NCBI GenBank assembly: GCA_025055835.1
Contig: JANWWR010000080.1
Span: 1-39,550, forward strand
Direction of reading: 5' to 3'
From: Gemmatales bacterium
GTDB taxonomy: Bacteria; Planctomycetota; Planctomycetia; Gemmatales; HRBIN36
Length of the DNA: 39,550 bases
Both the position numbers and the translations under genes were made by a program. The notes below the pieces were generated by a model. The model was not told the DNA's origin. It ran no database searches and saw nothing but the letters and a program-made list of their open reading frames with translations. This document shows, in pieces, positions 26,903 to 34,573 of this stretch. Each line of letters starts with the position of its first letter. Position 1 is the first letter of the stretch.

Positions 26903-28075
26903 CTACGGAAACAGGATCGGTCCGAGGTAATGACCGATGATGCTTAAAACGAAGACGCAAGCCACCACGACCGGAATGATGGTCCAGATCAACCGGGTGC
27001 GGAAGACCCGCGTGTACATGAGGTAGAGCTTGATGTCCATCATCGGGCCGAGGACCAAAAACGACAGTTTGCCGCCCAGCGGAATCGGGATCATGTTGGC
27101 GACAACGAACGCGTCGGCCTCGCTGCACAGACACAGGATCACTGCCACCAGCATCATCACCGGAATAGCCACGAGCGGGTTGGCCTCCAGCACGGGCAGG
27201 TAGTCAATGATCCGGAGCGTCTGGAACAGGGAAGCCAGAATCGCTCCCAGGATCAGGAAGGTGGTGATGTCCACGAAGTCGTGCAGGGCCGTGTCACTGA
27301 TGTTGATGACCCGTTGGAGGACGGACCGCCGCGGGCCGTTGGCACTGTTGGTTCCTGTGTTTTCCACAACCTGCTGTTGCGTTGCCGAACCTGTCTTGAC
27401 CGCCACGCCGCCAACCGGGTCAGGCGAGCTTGAACCGAATTCCTGGAGCGACGATGGCTCCTCGCCGTGCTTAGGAGACGCGTGACCGGCGGCGCGGTGA
27501 TGTTCATGATGGTGCGGACGAGGACCGTCGCCGTGAACGTGTTGATGAGTTTCCTGCTTGGTGACGGCATCCGCGAAGTGCGGGTTCTTGGCACGCGGTG
27601 CGATGAGAATCAGGTCGTTAATGTTGCGACGGCGAGCGACGGCTTCGACGACCGAGGCGGCCACAAACGCGGTGATGAAACCCATCGACACGCGGAACGT
27701 CACCATCTCCAGGCTGCTCAGGCCGTCCTTTTTAGAGCGGTCGCCGGAGAACGCCGCCCAGGTGCTGCCAATGACCACCGGGTTGATGATCGGAGCAGCC
27801 AGCATGTAGGCTATCGCACAGCTGAGAGGCAGTCCCTTGCCCAGCAGACGCCGCATGACGGGCACGATGCCACATTCGCACATGGGAAAGACCATGCCCA
27901 TCAGAGCGCTGATCGCGATCGCCAAGGATCGTCTCTTCGGGATGACGCGGGCCAGGAACTGTTGCGGCAGCAATTCTTCCAGGGTTCCGGAGATCAAGGC
28001 ACCGATGATGATGAAGGGTAGTGCCTCGTAAACGATGCTGGTGAAGATGACGAAGAAGCGATCAACGTCGATCAC
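26903..28075 (-). CDS. DUF318/ArsP-family permease (YcgR/YraQ-like)
   Basis: 390-residue permease of the PF03773 family, which includes organoarsenical exporter ArsP and YraQ. Two inverted membrane halves are visible. The first carries FPMCECGIVPVMRRLL and AAPIINPVVIGS; the second carries ILCLCSEADAFVVANMIP and LVLGPMMDIKLYLMY. Between the halves is a cytosolic His-rich loop with HQHVHGDGPRPHHHEHH. The start is a GTG at 28075 with sequence MIDVDRFFVIFTS; no nearer ATG is suitable. The pair with the DUF1980 gene is canonical. The conserved cysteines and His-rich loop suggest a thiophilic or divalent metal substrate, not proven. A nested inverted repeat lies 32 bases upstream of the start. Confidence 0.91.
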   Translation of the reverse strand: MIDVDRFFVIFTSIVYEALPFIIIGALISGTLEELLPQQFLARVIPKRRSLAIAISALMGMVFPMCECGIVPVMRRLLGKGLPLSCAIAYMLAAPIINPVVIGSTWAAFSGDRSKKDGLSSLEMVTFRVSMGFITAFVAASVVEAVARRRNINDLILIAPRAKNPHFADAVTKQETHQHVHGDGPRPHHHEHHRAAGHASPKHGEEPSSLQEFGSSSPDPVGGVAVKTGSATQQQVVENTGTNSANGPRRSVLQRVINISDTALHDFVDITTFLILGAILASLFQTLRIIDYLPVLEANPLVAIPVMMLVAVILCLCSEADAFVVANMIPIPLGGKLSFLVLGPMMDIKLYLMYTRVFRTRLIWTIIPVVVACVFVLSIIGHYLGPILFP

Positions 28076-28107
28076 GGAATTGGCCCTGCCCGGCTTTCGG
28101 CACTGGA

Positions 28108-28175
28108 AGTAGGCTAAACCGTCCCCTGATACGCTAGCTCAGGGGATTCAGTTCGCGCTGATGACTTAGCCTATT
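28108..28175 (-). promoter_or_regulatory. Nested inverted repeats upstream of the DUF318 permease, three-helix RNA candidate
   Basis: Outer arms 28108-28117 and 28166-28175 pair over 10 bp with one wobble; the core is AGGCTAA against TTAGCCT. Inside, TCCCCTGA (28122-28129) pairs perfectly with TCAGGGGA (28139-28146), and TCAG (28148-28151) with CTGA (28158-28161). The minus-strand transcript could form a three-way junction ending 32 bases before the permease GTG. It could be a metal-responsive leader or a REP-like palindromic element. Confidence 0.55.
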
Positions 28176-28208
28176 GTCGAAGCCGCAGCAGCAGGCAGCA
28201 AGGCCAAG

Positions 28209-29252
28209 TCAAAAGCCGGTTCGGGCTGCCGGGCGGGGACCGTGAAGCCAGCGGCTCAGCAGCATCGCCAGGAAAAACAATGCCACGCCGATGACAACGA
28301 TCACTCCACCGGACGCCAGGGGAAACGCCTTGCCGTTGATGAGCGGCGTCCAGCTTGAGGCCAGCGTCAGCCCGCCCAGCCCGGCCAGCAGGGAAAAAGC
28401 GATGGAGAACCAGAAGAACTGGCGCAGGTTGCGGGCCAGAATCGCCGCTGTCGCACCCGGGATGACCAGAAGGGCGTTGATGAGAAGAACACCGACCACC
28501 TTCAGACAGATGTTCACGATCAATGCCAGCAGAATCACAAACAGGTAGTTCCCGGTGCGAACGGGGAAGTTGCGGGACCGGGCCAGACTAGGACTGAAGC
28601 TGGCGAACACCAGCCGATTGTAGAGCCAGTATAGAAATACCATCATGACTACGGTGAGCAAGGCGAGGTAAATCAGTTCGCGGCCCGAAACAGTCTGGAT
28701 GTCACCGAACAGGAAGTTATCCGGATCGAAGGCCCCACCCACGCCGTACCGTCGGACTCCTTTCAGCAAGACCGCTCCCAGGCCCATCGCGCCGGCGAAA
28801 AAAACGCCGATGACGGTGTCGCTGGCCAGAGGCGTCTTCTCGCGGACATAGGCGATCAAGGCCCCGACGACGACGCCAAACACGATGGTGGTCACCAGAA
28901 TGCCCGAATCGGAATCCAGCACACCTGCCAGGTAGAAGATCAGGCCCAGGGCAACACCGGCGAAGGCACAATGGGCCAAAGCGTCGCTGAAAAACGCCAT
29001 CCTGTTACTGACCACCAGGGAACTGATGACGCCGCAGATCAGACTCGCCAAAGCGGCCCCAACGAAGCCCTTGACCAGCCAGTGGTGCGAAAGTGGCGAC
29101 AACTCGCCGAGATGCTCCGTGGACCATTCGGCCAAATCCAGCGTCCGCTCATCGAGCCAAGCACCTGCCATTTCTCCCAGGTGGTATTGGTACGCCACGA
29201 CGATGACGACGATGGCGGCCAGGACGAGAACCAGAGGCAGATAGTCGCGCAT
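28209..29252 (-). CDS. ABC-3 family metal ABC transporter permease (ZnuB/MntB-like), orphan
   Basis: 347-residue permease of the ABC-3 family that imports zinc, manganese or iron. About eight hydrophobic segments are visible. Conserved segments include SNRMAFFSDALAHCAFAGVALG, with the DALAH motif of this family, GVFFAGAMGLGAVL, and LLINALLVIPGATAAILARNL. Residues 1-60 form an N-terminal extension with one helix and an acidic-His linker before the permease core. No ATPase or substrate-binding protein is encoded next to it, which is unusual; partners must be elsewhere. It precedes the DUF318-DUF1980 pair on the same strand, with 133 bases between that include the nested inverted repeats. Metal specificity cannot be told from sequence. 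Confidence 0.92.
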   Translation of the reverse strand: MRDYLPLVLVLAAIVVIVVAYQYHLGEMAGAWLDERTLDLAEWSTEHLGELSPLSHHWLVKGFVGAALASLICGVISSLVVSNRMAFFSDALAHCAFAGVALGLIFYLAGVLDSDSGILVTTIVFGVVVGALIAYVREKTPLASDTVIGVFFAGAMGLGAVLLKGVRRYGVGGAFDPDNFLFGDIQTVSGRELIYLALLTVVMMVFLYWLYNRLVFASFSPSLARSRNFPVRTGNYLFVILLALIVNICLKVVGVLLINALLVIPGATAAILARNLRQFFWFSIAFSLLAGLGGLTLASSWTPLINGKAFPLASGGVIVVIGVALFFLAMLLSRWLHGPRPAARTGF

Positions 29253-29286
29253 GAATTTCGAGTCCGCGAACGGGGCCGGGAAGGAG

Positions 29287-30666
29287 TTATCGCTGCATCA
29301 ACGACTCGGCTGCTCGGCTCATGATACGCAGGGCTTGGTTAGCCTGTTCGACGGTAATGACCAGAGGCGGAGCGATTCGCACAACTTTCTTTGCCAGAGG
29401 ACCGAGCAAATGCACTCCCGTGGAGCCATTGCCCCGGTAACAGGCCAGGACGAAATCATTGGCCCACTGAGAAGCCGTCCTGTCCCGGAAGTCCCCAAAT
29501 TCCACGCCCCAGACCATCCCGCCAGGTTCGCCTCGAACGTACTTCACGAACGGAAACCGCTTCAGTTCGATCAAACCGGCTTCGATGAGCGGCGAGACCC
29601 GTCGGCAGTTCTCGAGGACGGAACCATCCTCGAAGCAGTCCAGCGTGGCCAAAACCGCTGCGCAGACCAAGGCATTGCCGCTGTAGGTATCCGACCCCTC
29701 GCCGAAGTCCAGGCTATCGAATAGCCGCGCCGGACCGATGGCGGCCGCTCCGGGAACGCCATTCGCCAAGCCTTTGCCGAGAAGGACGACATCCGGCTCG
29801 ATACCGTAGGACTCGAAGGCGAACATCCGGCCGGTTCGACCAAAGTTCGACTGCACTTCGTCGAGCACGAAAACAATGTCGTGTTCCCGGCAGAAGTCCT
29901 GCAACATTTGAAGATAGGCGGGGTGCGGATGATACGACCCGCCGCCGCCGAGATAAGGCTCGGTGATCAGGACGTTGAGGCGTCGGCCAAGCTGTTCTCG
30001 GAGGGCCTCCAGCTCAAGCCGATAGGGCAGGGGGTTGAACGGCTCCTGGCGTCGAGACACGTCACAGCATTCCTCTCGGGGAAACGAAATGAAGCGGACG
30101 CGGGGGTCGCGTTCCGGATCGGTTTCGCATCCCGTAGTCGCCCCCGCCAGGCCCTTCTTGCCGTGAAAGCCGTAGCGGGTGGCAAGGATGATGTCGCGAC
30201 TGCGATCTCGGGCCAGAGCGGCCCATAAGGCTTTCTGCACCGCTTCAGAACCCGAGGCGGCCCAGAGAACCTGTTCCAGGCGTTTTCCACCAGGGCGGTT
30301 TTGGAGGCACTCGATCAGCCGCCGACTGGCTTCGATTTCGATCGGCGTGGCGGCGTTGTACGACGTCAATGGGACGGCCTCGAAGAACGGCCCTTGATCC
30401 TGAAGGGCAGCACCGGACCAACCCAGGTAGTCCTGAAATCGTTTAAACCATGTTGTCGGATTGTGCCCGAGGTTAGCCACGAGGACGCCGGAGGTGAAGT
30501 CGTACAACCGTCGGCCGTCAGGGGTCCAATGGAAGACGCCGCTGGACCGGGCCAGCACCGCCAAGGACGGAGTGTAGGTCCGTTGCGTCTTCGGTTCCAG
30601 GCGACCTAAATTGTCTCGCAAACGGTTGCCTTGCGGCTCCTCGGGATGAAGTATCGGCACATTCAT
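29287..30666 (-). CDS. Class III PLP-dependent aminotransferase
   Basis: 459-residue aminotransferase of the ornithine/4-aminobutyrate/acetylornithine class. Visible features are the PLP-phosphate segment AASGSEAVQKALWAA (about 136-150), the FHGKKGLAGATTG segment, VLDEVQSNFGRTG (Asp268 to Gln272 region) and the Schiff-base lysine VVLLGKGLANGVPG (Lys298). The acceptor and donor are not assignable. The N-terminal 30 residues are family-atypical. It is followed 35 bases later by the metal permease and preceded by the Gfo/Idh/MocA gene with 26 bases between, so a shared transcript is likely. Confidence 0.92.
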   Translation of the reverse strand: MNVPILHPEEPQGNRLRDNLGRLEPKTQRTYTPSLAVLARSSGVFHWTPDGRRLYDFTSGVLVANLGHNPTTWFKRFQDYLGWSGAALQDQGPFFEAVPLTSYNAATPIEIEASRRLIECLQNRPGGKRLEQVLWAASGSEAVQKALWAALARDRSRDIILATRYGFHGKKGLAGATTGCETDPERDPRVRFISFPREECCDVSRRQEPFNPLPYRLELEALREQLGRRLNVLITEPYLGGGGSYHPHPAYLQMLQDFCREHDIVFVLDEVQSNFGRTGRMFAFESYGIEPDVVLLGKGLANGVPGAAAIGPARLFDSLDFGEGSDTYSGNALVCAAVLATLDCFEDGSVLENCRRVSPLIEAGLIELKRFPFVKYVRGEPGGMVWGVEFGDFRDRTASQWANDFVLACYRGNGSTGVHLLGPLAKKVVRIAPPLVITVEQANQALRIMSRAAESLMQR

Positions 30667-30692
30667 CGGCAGGCACCTGTGTCAGGCCGGAG

Positions 30693-31979
30693 TCACAGCC
30701 ACGCTTGGCCCTCGTAAAGCGTTTCTACGTGGCCGCTTCCTGGAAGCTGAAGCGTCATTCGTCCGCCTCCGATGCGGACTACTCCTCCGGGTCGGCCCTC
30801 GGCGTGATGGCGAAGAATCGCTTCCAGGGCGTGAACCGTGGCGACTGTGTTCCAGTCAGCGGATAAGTCATTGTAATGGAGTCCGCGAACCCGCTCCAGC
30901 CGCTGGTCCCGCTCCGACGGTGGACCACCGAATTCCACCTCTGCCACTTCCTCGAAAAACCGCTGGATCGCTTCGATGCCGTACCCGCGCTGGCTGCGTT
31001 CTCCCCACGGTTCCAGAAACGTGCCGTTGTAATGATGGTTGGGAGTGTTTTTGATCGGGTTCGGCGACATCCCCTCGACGCAGACCTCGACGCCACGCTT
31101 TCGCTGGTGGGCGTTCCAGATGCCGTTGTCGAAACGGAATTGCACCTCTTGTTCGACGTATCCGGGGAAGTTGTCCGGGTTGACCCAGCTCGTGTGAATG
31201 TCGAACGCGGCCTCCCGGCCATCCGGATAGACGTAATTCATGCGGAGTTGCACGGAATCCCAAGTCGGCCCATCGGCTCGCCCCACCAAGCCGCGTTGGC
31301 CAGTTGCCGTTACGGACCCCAGCCGGGCTTGCGTCCCGTGGAAGAAGCTGAAGTCGATGAGTTTGACGTAATGCACAGCAACGTAAGTGCCCGGATTCCG
31401 TCCCTGAATCCACTCGGAAAACTGGCTCATGCTGATCTGCTTCGGCTCAAGCAGGGAACAGTAGCCGCTGTTGACGTGCTTCAAAATGCCGTCAGCGACG
31501 TGGGTGCGCAGCTTCTTGTGGTCGGGATCGAGAAGCTTGTGATAGACCACCTTGGCGAGTACGCGCTTCTCGTGAGCCAGGCGAATGAGTTCTTCGAGTT
31601 CCTGAAGCCGCAGGACGGACGGTTTTTCGATGAGGACGTGCTTCCCTGCCTGCAAGGCAGCCTTGGCTGCCGCGTAATGCCGATCATCGGGGGTGGCGAC
31701 ACAAACAGCATCCACGTCGAGCCGACACAGTTGCTCGGCGGCCTCGGCTCCATGCACGCTGATGAACGGCCCGATTCGGCTACCAGCCGCCTGGCGGTAG
31801 GCTTCGGCCCGTTGACCCGTCCGTGTCGCCACGGCGGCTAACTCGACTTCAACCACGCCGAAATCGGGGCGGTACAGATGGGTCCCTCGGACCTGCTCGA
31901 AGAAGGGCCGGTAGGTTTCGTCGAAGATCATGCCAAGGCCGATCATCCCGGCCCGGATGACGGGTTGCCCTTGCCGCAT
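30693..31979 (-). CDS. Gfo/Idh/MocA-family oxidoreductase
   Basis: 428-residue NAD(P)-dependent dehydrogenase-like protein. The N-terminal Rossmann fold starts IRAGMIGLGMIFDETYRPF, slightly off the usual GxGxxG. The family lysine motif is present as GKHVLIEKPSVLRLQEL (EKP at 118-120), followed by VVYHKLLDPDHKKL and the alpha/beta C-terminal domain. Substrates in the family are sugars, inositols and related polyols. Planctomycetes carry many such genes. It leads into the aminotransferase gene; the pair could act in amino-sugar metabolism, which is only inference. Confidence 0.9.
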   Translation of the reverse strand: MRQGQPVIRAGMIGLGMIFDETYRPFFEQVRGTHLYRPDFGVVEVELAAVATRTGQRAEAYRQAAGSRIGPFISVHGAEAAEQLCRLDVDAVCVATPDDRHYAAAKAALQAGKHVLIEKPSVLRLQELEELIRLAHEKRVLAKVVYHKLLDPDHKKLRTHVADGILKHVNSGYCSLLEPKQISMSQFSEWIQGRNPGTYVAVHYVKLIDFSFFHGTQARLGSVTATGQRGLVGRADGPTWDSVQLRMNYVYPDGREAAFDIHTSWVNPDNFPGYVEQEVQFRFDNGIWNAHQRKRGVEVCVEGMSPNPIKNTPNHHYNGTFLEPWGERSQRGYGIEAIQRFFEEVAEVEFGGPPSERDQRLERVRGLHYNDLSADWNTVATVHALEAILRHHAEGRPGGVVRIGGGRMTLQLPGSGHVETLYEGQAWL

Positions 31980-31993
31980 GGGATCTCAACGCC

Positions 31994-32371
31994 TCAGTCC
32001 CAAGGGGGAAGGAGAAAGCACACGGCGGCTACCAGCACAGTCGCCAGCGTGGTTTGAATGACAATCATGCGGGCCTGGCGACGCAGACGCTGATCCAGCT
32101 GGCTATCAGCCACCGCCTGTTCTCCCTGATCGAAGTTCGTCTTTCCCCGGGCTGCCAGGAACACGCAGGTCTGATTGCGGGCCTGGAAGATATTCAAAAG
32201 CGCGAACCAGGCCGGGATGGCCACGAATAAGCGAGTCCAGCGGGGCTGGTCAGTGGCGATCAGCCAAGCCATGAGCACGCCGGCCACGACGGTCATGATG
32301 CCAGCGAAGGTCCAACGCAAAAGCCGCTGCCGAGGACCGATGTTACCCACGCACGCCGCGGAAGAAACCAT
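31994..32371 (-). CDS. Small membrane protein of unknown function
   Basis: 125-residue product with three hydrophobic segments: FAGIMTVVAGVLMAWLIA, LFVAIPAWFALLNIFQA and IQTTLATVLVAAVCFLL. Between the second and third is a soluble stretch with NQTCVFLAARGKTNFDQGE. I do not recognise a family. An in-frame ATG at 32395 adds eight residues, but the ATG at 32371 has AGGA seven bases upstream and is preferred. A large inverted repeat lies immediately upstream, and accA is the next gene upstream on the same strand. Confidence 0.75.
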   Translation of the reverse strand: MVSSAACVGNIGPRQRLLRWTFAGIMTVVAGVLMAWLIATDQPRWTRLFVAIPAWFALLNIFQARNQTCVFLAARGKTNFDQGEQAVADSQLDQRLRRQARMIVIQTTLATVLVAAVCFLLPPWD

Positions 32372-32403
32372 GCGATTTTCCTGCGGAAAAGCCATGCTCT
32401 AAA

Positions 32404-32482
32404 GAAACATAACGGGCATTATCGGACCCAGGTGCCATAGTCCAAGCCTGGCTGGGAAGTCTGATAATGGCTCTTATGTTTC
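32404..32482 (-). repeat. Imperfect inverted repeat with 24-base arms between accA and the small membrane protein
   Basis: Arms 32404-32427 and 32459-32482 match at 20 of 24 positions when one is reversed, starting with GAAACATAA against TTATGTTTC. The 31-base spacer itself contains CCAGG/CCTGG (32428-32432, 32447-32451). The arms are AT-rich against a GC-rich background. On the accA transcript the hairpin begins 23 bases after the stop and is followed by TTTAG, so it may terminate or attenuate; it also ends 32 bases before the preferred start of the next gene. A decayed MITE is the alternative. Confidence 0.6.
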
Positions 32483-32505
32483 GTTTCCCCTAGGCTCAGA
32501 TTACA

Positions 32506-33528
32506 TCACATGGCTTGGCGAGCCGATGTCTGGCCCTGAACCAACTCTCGGGCTGCCTCGGCCAGACCCTCCTCGAAGACGCCGATACGCCGAAACTTCT
32601 GGTATCGTCTTTCCAGCAGCTCCGGGATCGGAACGTCGCTCAACTCTCGCAAGTAGCGCAACAAGTAGGTTTTGAGGTTGTTGGCCATCTCGCGGTGATC
32701 GCAATGCGCCCCGCCCAGCGGTTCGGGGATGATGTCGTCGAGGATGCCTAGCTTGGCCAAGTCGCGAGAAGTCAGCTTCAAGGCCTCCGCGGCCGCGGCC
32801 TTCGTCTGCTCGTTCGCCTCCTTGAACAGGATCCCCGCGCACCCCTCGGGGCTGATAACCGAGTAGTAGGCGAACTCAAGCATACTGATGCGGTCGCCGA
32901 CGCCGATACCCAGCGCGCCTCCGGACCCGCCTTCGCCGATGACGACGCAGATGATTGGTGTCGGCAGGCGGGACATCTCCATCAAGTTGGCGGCGATCAG
33001 CTGGGCCTGTCCCCGCTCCTCTGCTCCGATGCCGGGGTAGGCACCTGGCGTGTCAATGAGGCATATCACCGGCAGACCGAATTTCGCCGCCAACTTCATC
33101 TTGTTGAGCGCCTTGCGGTAGCCTTCAGGGTGAGCGCAGCCGAATAGGCATTCATTCCGCTCCTTGAGATTCCGCCCTTTGTGATGACCGATGAGCATGA
33201 CCTTGAAGTCTCCGAGCCGGGCGAATCCCGCACGGATGGCTCGGTCGTCGCCGAAGGCTCGATCGCCGTGCAGCTCCGTGAAGTCCTCAAAGATCAATTC
33301 CTGGTAATCGAGGAATTGCGGCCGCTCTGGGTGTCGAGCGACCAGCACGGTCTGCCACGCCGTCAGGTTGCTGAAGATGCGGCGCTTCAGGGCAGCCAAT
33401 TCCCGGCGGATGCGGCGGATTTCTTCGCTGTGGTCCTGATTAGGGTCGGTGGAAGCTTCCAATCGAGCCAGGGCCGCTTCCAGTTCGGCCGTGGGTTCCT
33501 CAAAGGGCAAACGATGTTGCGGTGCCAT
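32506..33528 (-). CDS. accA: Acetyl-CoA carboxylase carboxyltransferase, alpha subunit
   Basis: AccA, with AccD, transfers carboxyl from biotin to acetyl-CoA, forming malonyl-CoA for fatty-acid synthesis. The 340-residue product starts LPFEEPTAELEAALARLE, has a coiled N-terminal helix, then YQELIFEDFTELHGDRAFGDD, then the crotonase-fold core with IDTPGAYPGIGAEERGQ and IGEGGSGGALGIG, and ends with the helical QKFRRIGVFEEG region. It is complete and slightly longer than E. coli AccA. accD is not nearby. The kinase gene lies upstream on the same strand, 75 bases away. Confidence 0.97.
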   Translation of the reverse strand: MAPQHRLPFEEPTAELEAALARLEASTDPNQDHSEEIRRIRRELAALKRRIFSNLTAWQTVLVARHPERPQFLDYQELIFEDFTELHGDRAFGDDRAIRAGFARLGDFKVMLIGHHKGRNLKERNECLFGCAHPEGYRKALNKMKLAAKFGLPVICLIDTPGAYPGIGAEERGQAQLIAANLMEMSRLPTPIICVVIGEGGSGGALGIGVGDRISMLEFAYYSVISPEGCAGILFKEANEQTKAAAAEALKLTSRDLAKLGILDDIIPEPLGGAHCDHREMANNLKTYLLRYLRELSDVPIPELLERRYQKFRRIGVFEEGLAEAARELVQGQTSARQAM

Positions 33529-33603
33529 AGTCGGTTCCCACCGGAGGCATGATGCCGTTGATCGGCATAAGCAATCTATCGGGGGAACTTGTCGTCGGCT
33601 ATC

Positions 33604-34464
33604 TCAGGTCGCACTACGCTCCAACTTGTCGCTGCGGTAGATACGGATGTTGCGAAAGGCGGCCAGAAACTCGGGGAAACCCTGAATGCGATCCTTTTTG
33701 TCCTTGGCCAGCATTCGCAAGATCAATTCCGCCATTTCGTCCGTCACGTCGGGGTTGTGGACGATGGGCGACACCGGCTTCTCGCGGAGGTGGCGGTTAA
33801 GTAGGTCATTGGGACTGAGGCCGCGGAATGGAGGACGGCCAGTCACCATCTCGTACAACGAGGCTCCGAAGCTGTACACATCGGCCCGTCCGTCCAGCGG
33901 CTCACCCCGAATCTGCTCCGGGGACATGTAGCTCCGCGTGCCGGAAGTCTGCCTTCTGCGACGAAACCAGCCGAACAGACCGGGACCGGTGATCTTCTGG
34001 GCGAGGGCAAAGTCGATGATCCGCACTTCCCCACTGCTGTTCACGAGGATGTTGTCGGGCTTCACGTCGCGGTGGACCCAGCCCTTGGCGTTGACGTGGG
34101 CTAGTCCGCTGGCGGCCTGCGTGATGATCTTATGGCCCTTCTCCCGGATGAGCGGGTCCTTGTGCATGATCCGGAGCTTCAGATTCTTGCCCGGGAAAAA
34201 CTCCATGATCATGTACGGGTTGTGTTTGTCCTGCACCAGCTTGAGCACCTTGATGATGTTGGGATGCGACATCGCCATAGCCACGCGCGCCTCGTGGTAT
34301 AGGAACTGGCGATGCTCCGCATTGCGGACAGTCTCGGGCAGCAGCAGTTTCAGCGCGAAGTGCCGTCCGCTGGTGACCTCGACCACTTCCCAGACCTGAC
34401 TGGTCTGGCCTGTCATCATCAGATTGATCTGGCGATAGCCGCCAATGATTACGTCGTTGGACAC
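33604..34464 (-). CDS. Serine/threonine protein kinase, cytosolic, with DFA in place of DFG
   Basis: 286-residue Hanks-type kinase with no transmembrane helix. Visible are a degenerate glycine loop (GGYRQINLMMTGQTSQVW), the ATP lysine Lys39 in FALKLLLPE, the helix-C Glu58, the catalytic loop WVHRDVKPDNILVN (Asp133, Asn138), the metal segment IIDFALAQK with DFA at 151-153, and the activation/APE region GTRSYMSPEQIRG. The catalytic residues other than the DFG glycine are intact. The chain stops right after the kinase domain. The start is a GTG at 34464. No phosphatase or substrate gene is adjacent. Confidence 0.93.
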   Translation of the reverse strand: MSNDVIIGGYRQINLMMTGQTSQVWEVVEVTSGRHFALKLLLPETVRNAEHRQFLYHEARVAMAMSHPNIIKVLKLVQDKHNPYMIMEFFPGKNLKLRIMHKDPLIREKGHKIITQAASGLAHVNAKGWVHRDVKPDNILVNSSGEVRIIDFALAQKITGPGLFGWFRRRRQTSGTRSYMSPEQIRGEPLDGRADVYSFGASLYEMVTGRPPFRGLSPNDLLNRHLREKPVSPIVHNPDVTDEMAELILRMLAKDKKDRIQGFPEFLAAFRNIRIYRSDKLERSAT

Positions 34465-34573
34465 TGCTCACCGTTACTTACTGACTTGCCTGATGCTTGC
34501 CCGCCCCTGGGTTGGCTCAGCGAGCCGATCACTTTGTCCGCTTACAACTGACCATATCGAAGTTCTCCGCGAC

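Noticed and set aside
26750..26947. Plus-strand frame rich in Met/Val antisense to the His-rich tail
   Set aside because: It is the complement of the CAT repeats; composition alone makes it open.
33552..33568. Hairpin ATGCCG/CGGCAT between the kinase and accA genes
   Set aside because: Only 6 bp with no T-tract and lying upstream of the kinase stop's downstream gene start region in the wrong place for a terminator; expected by chance.
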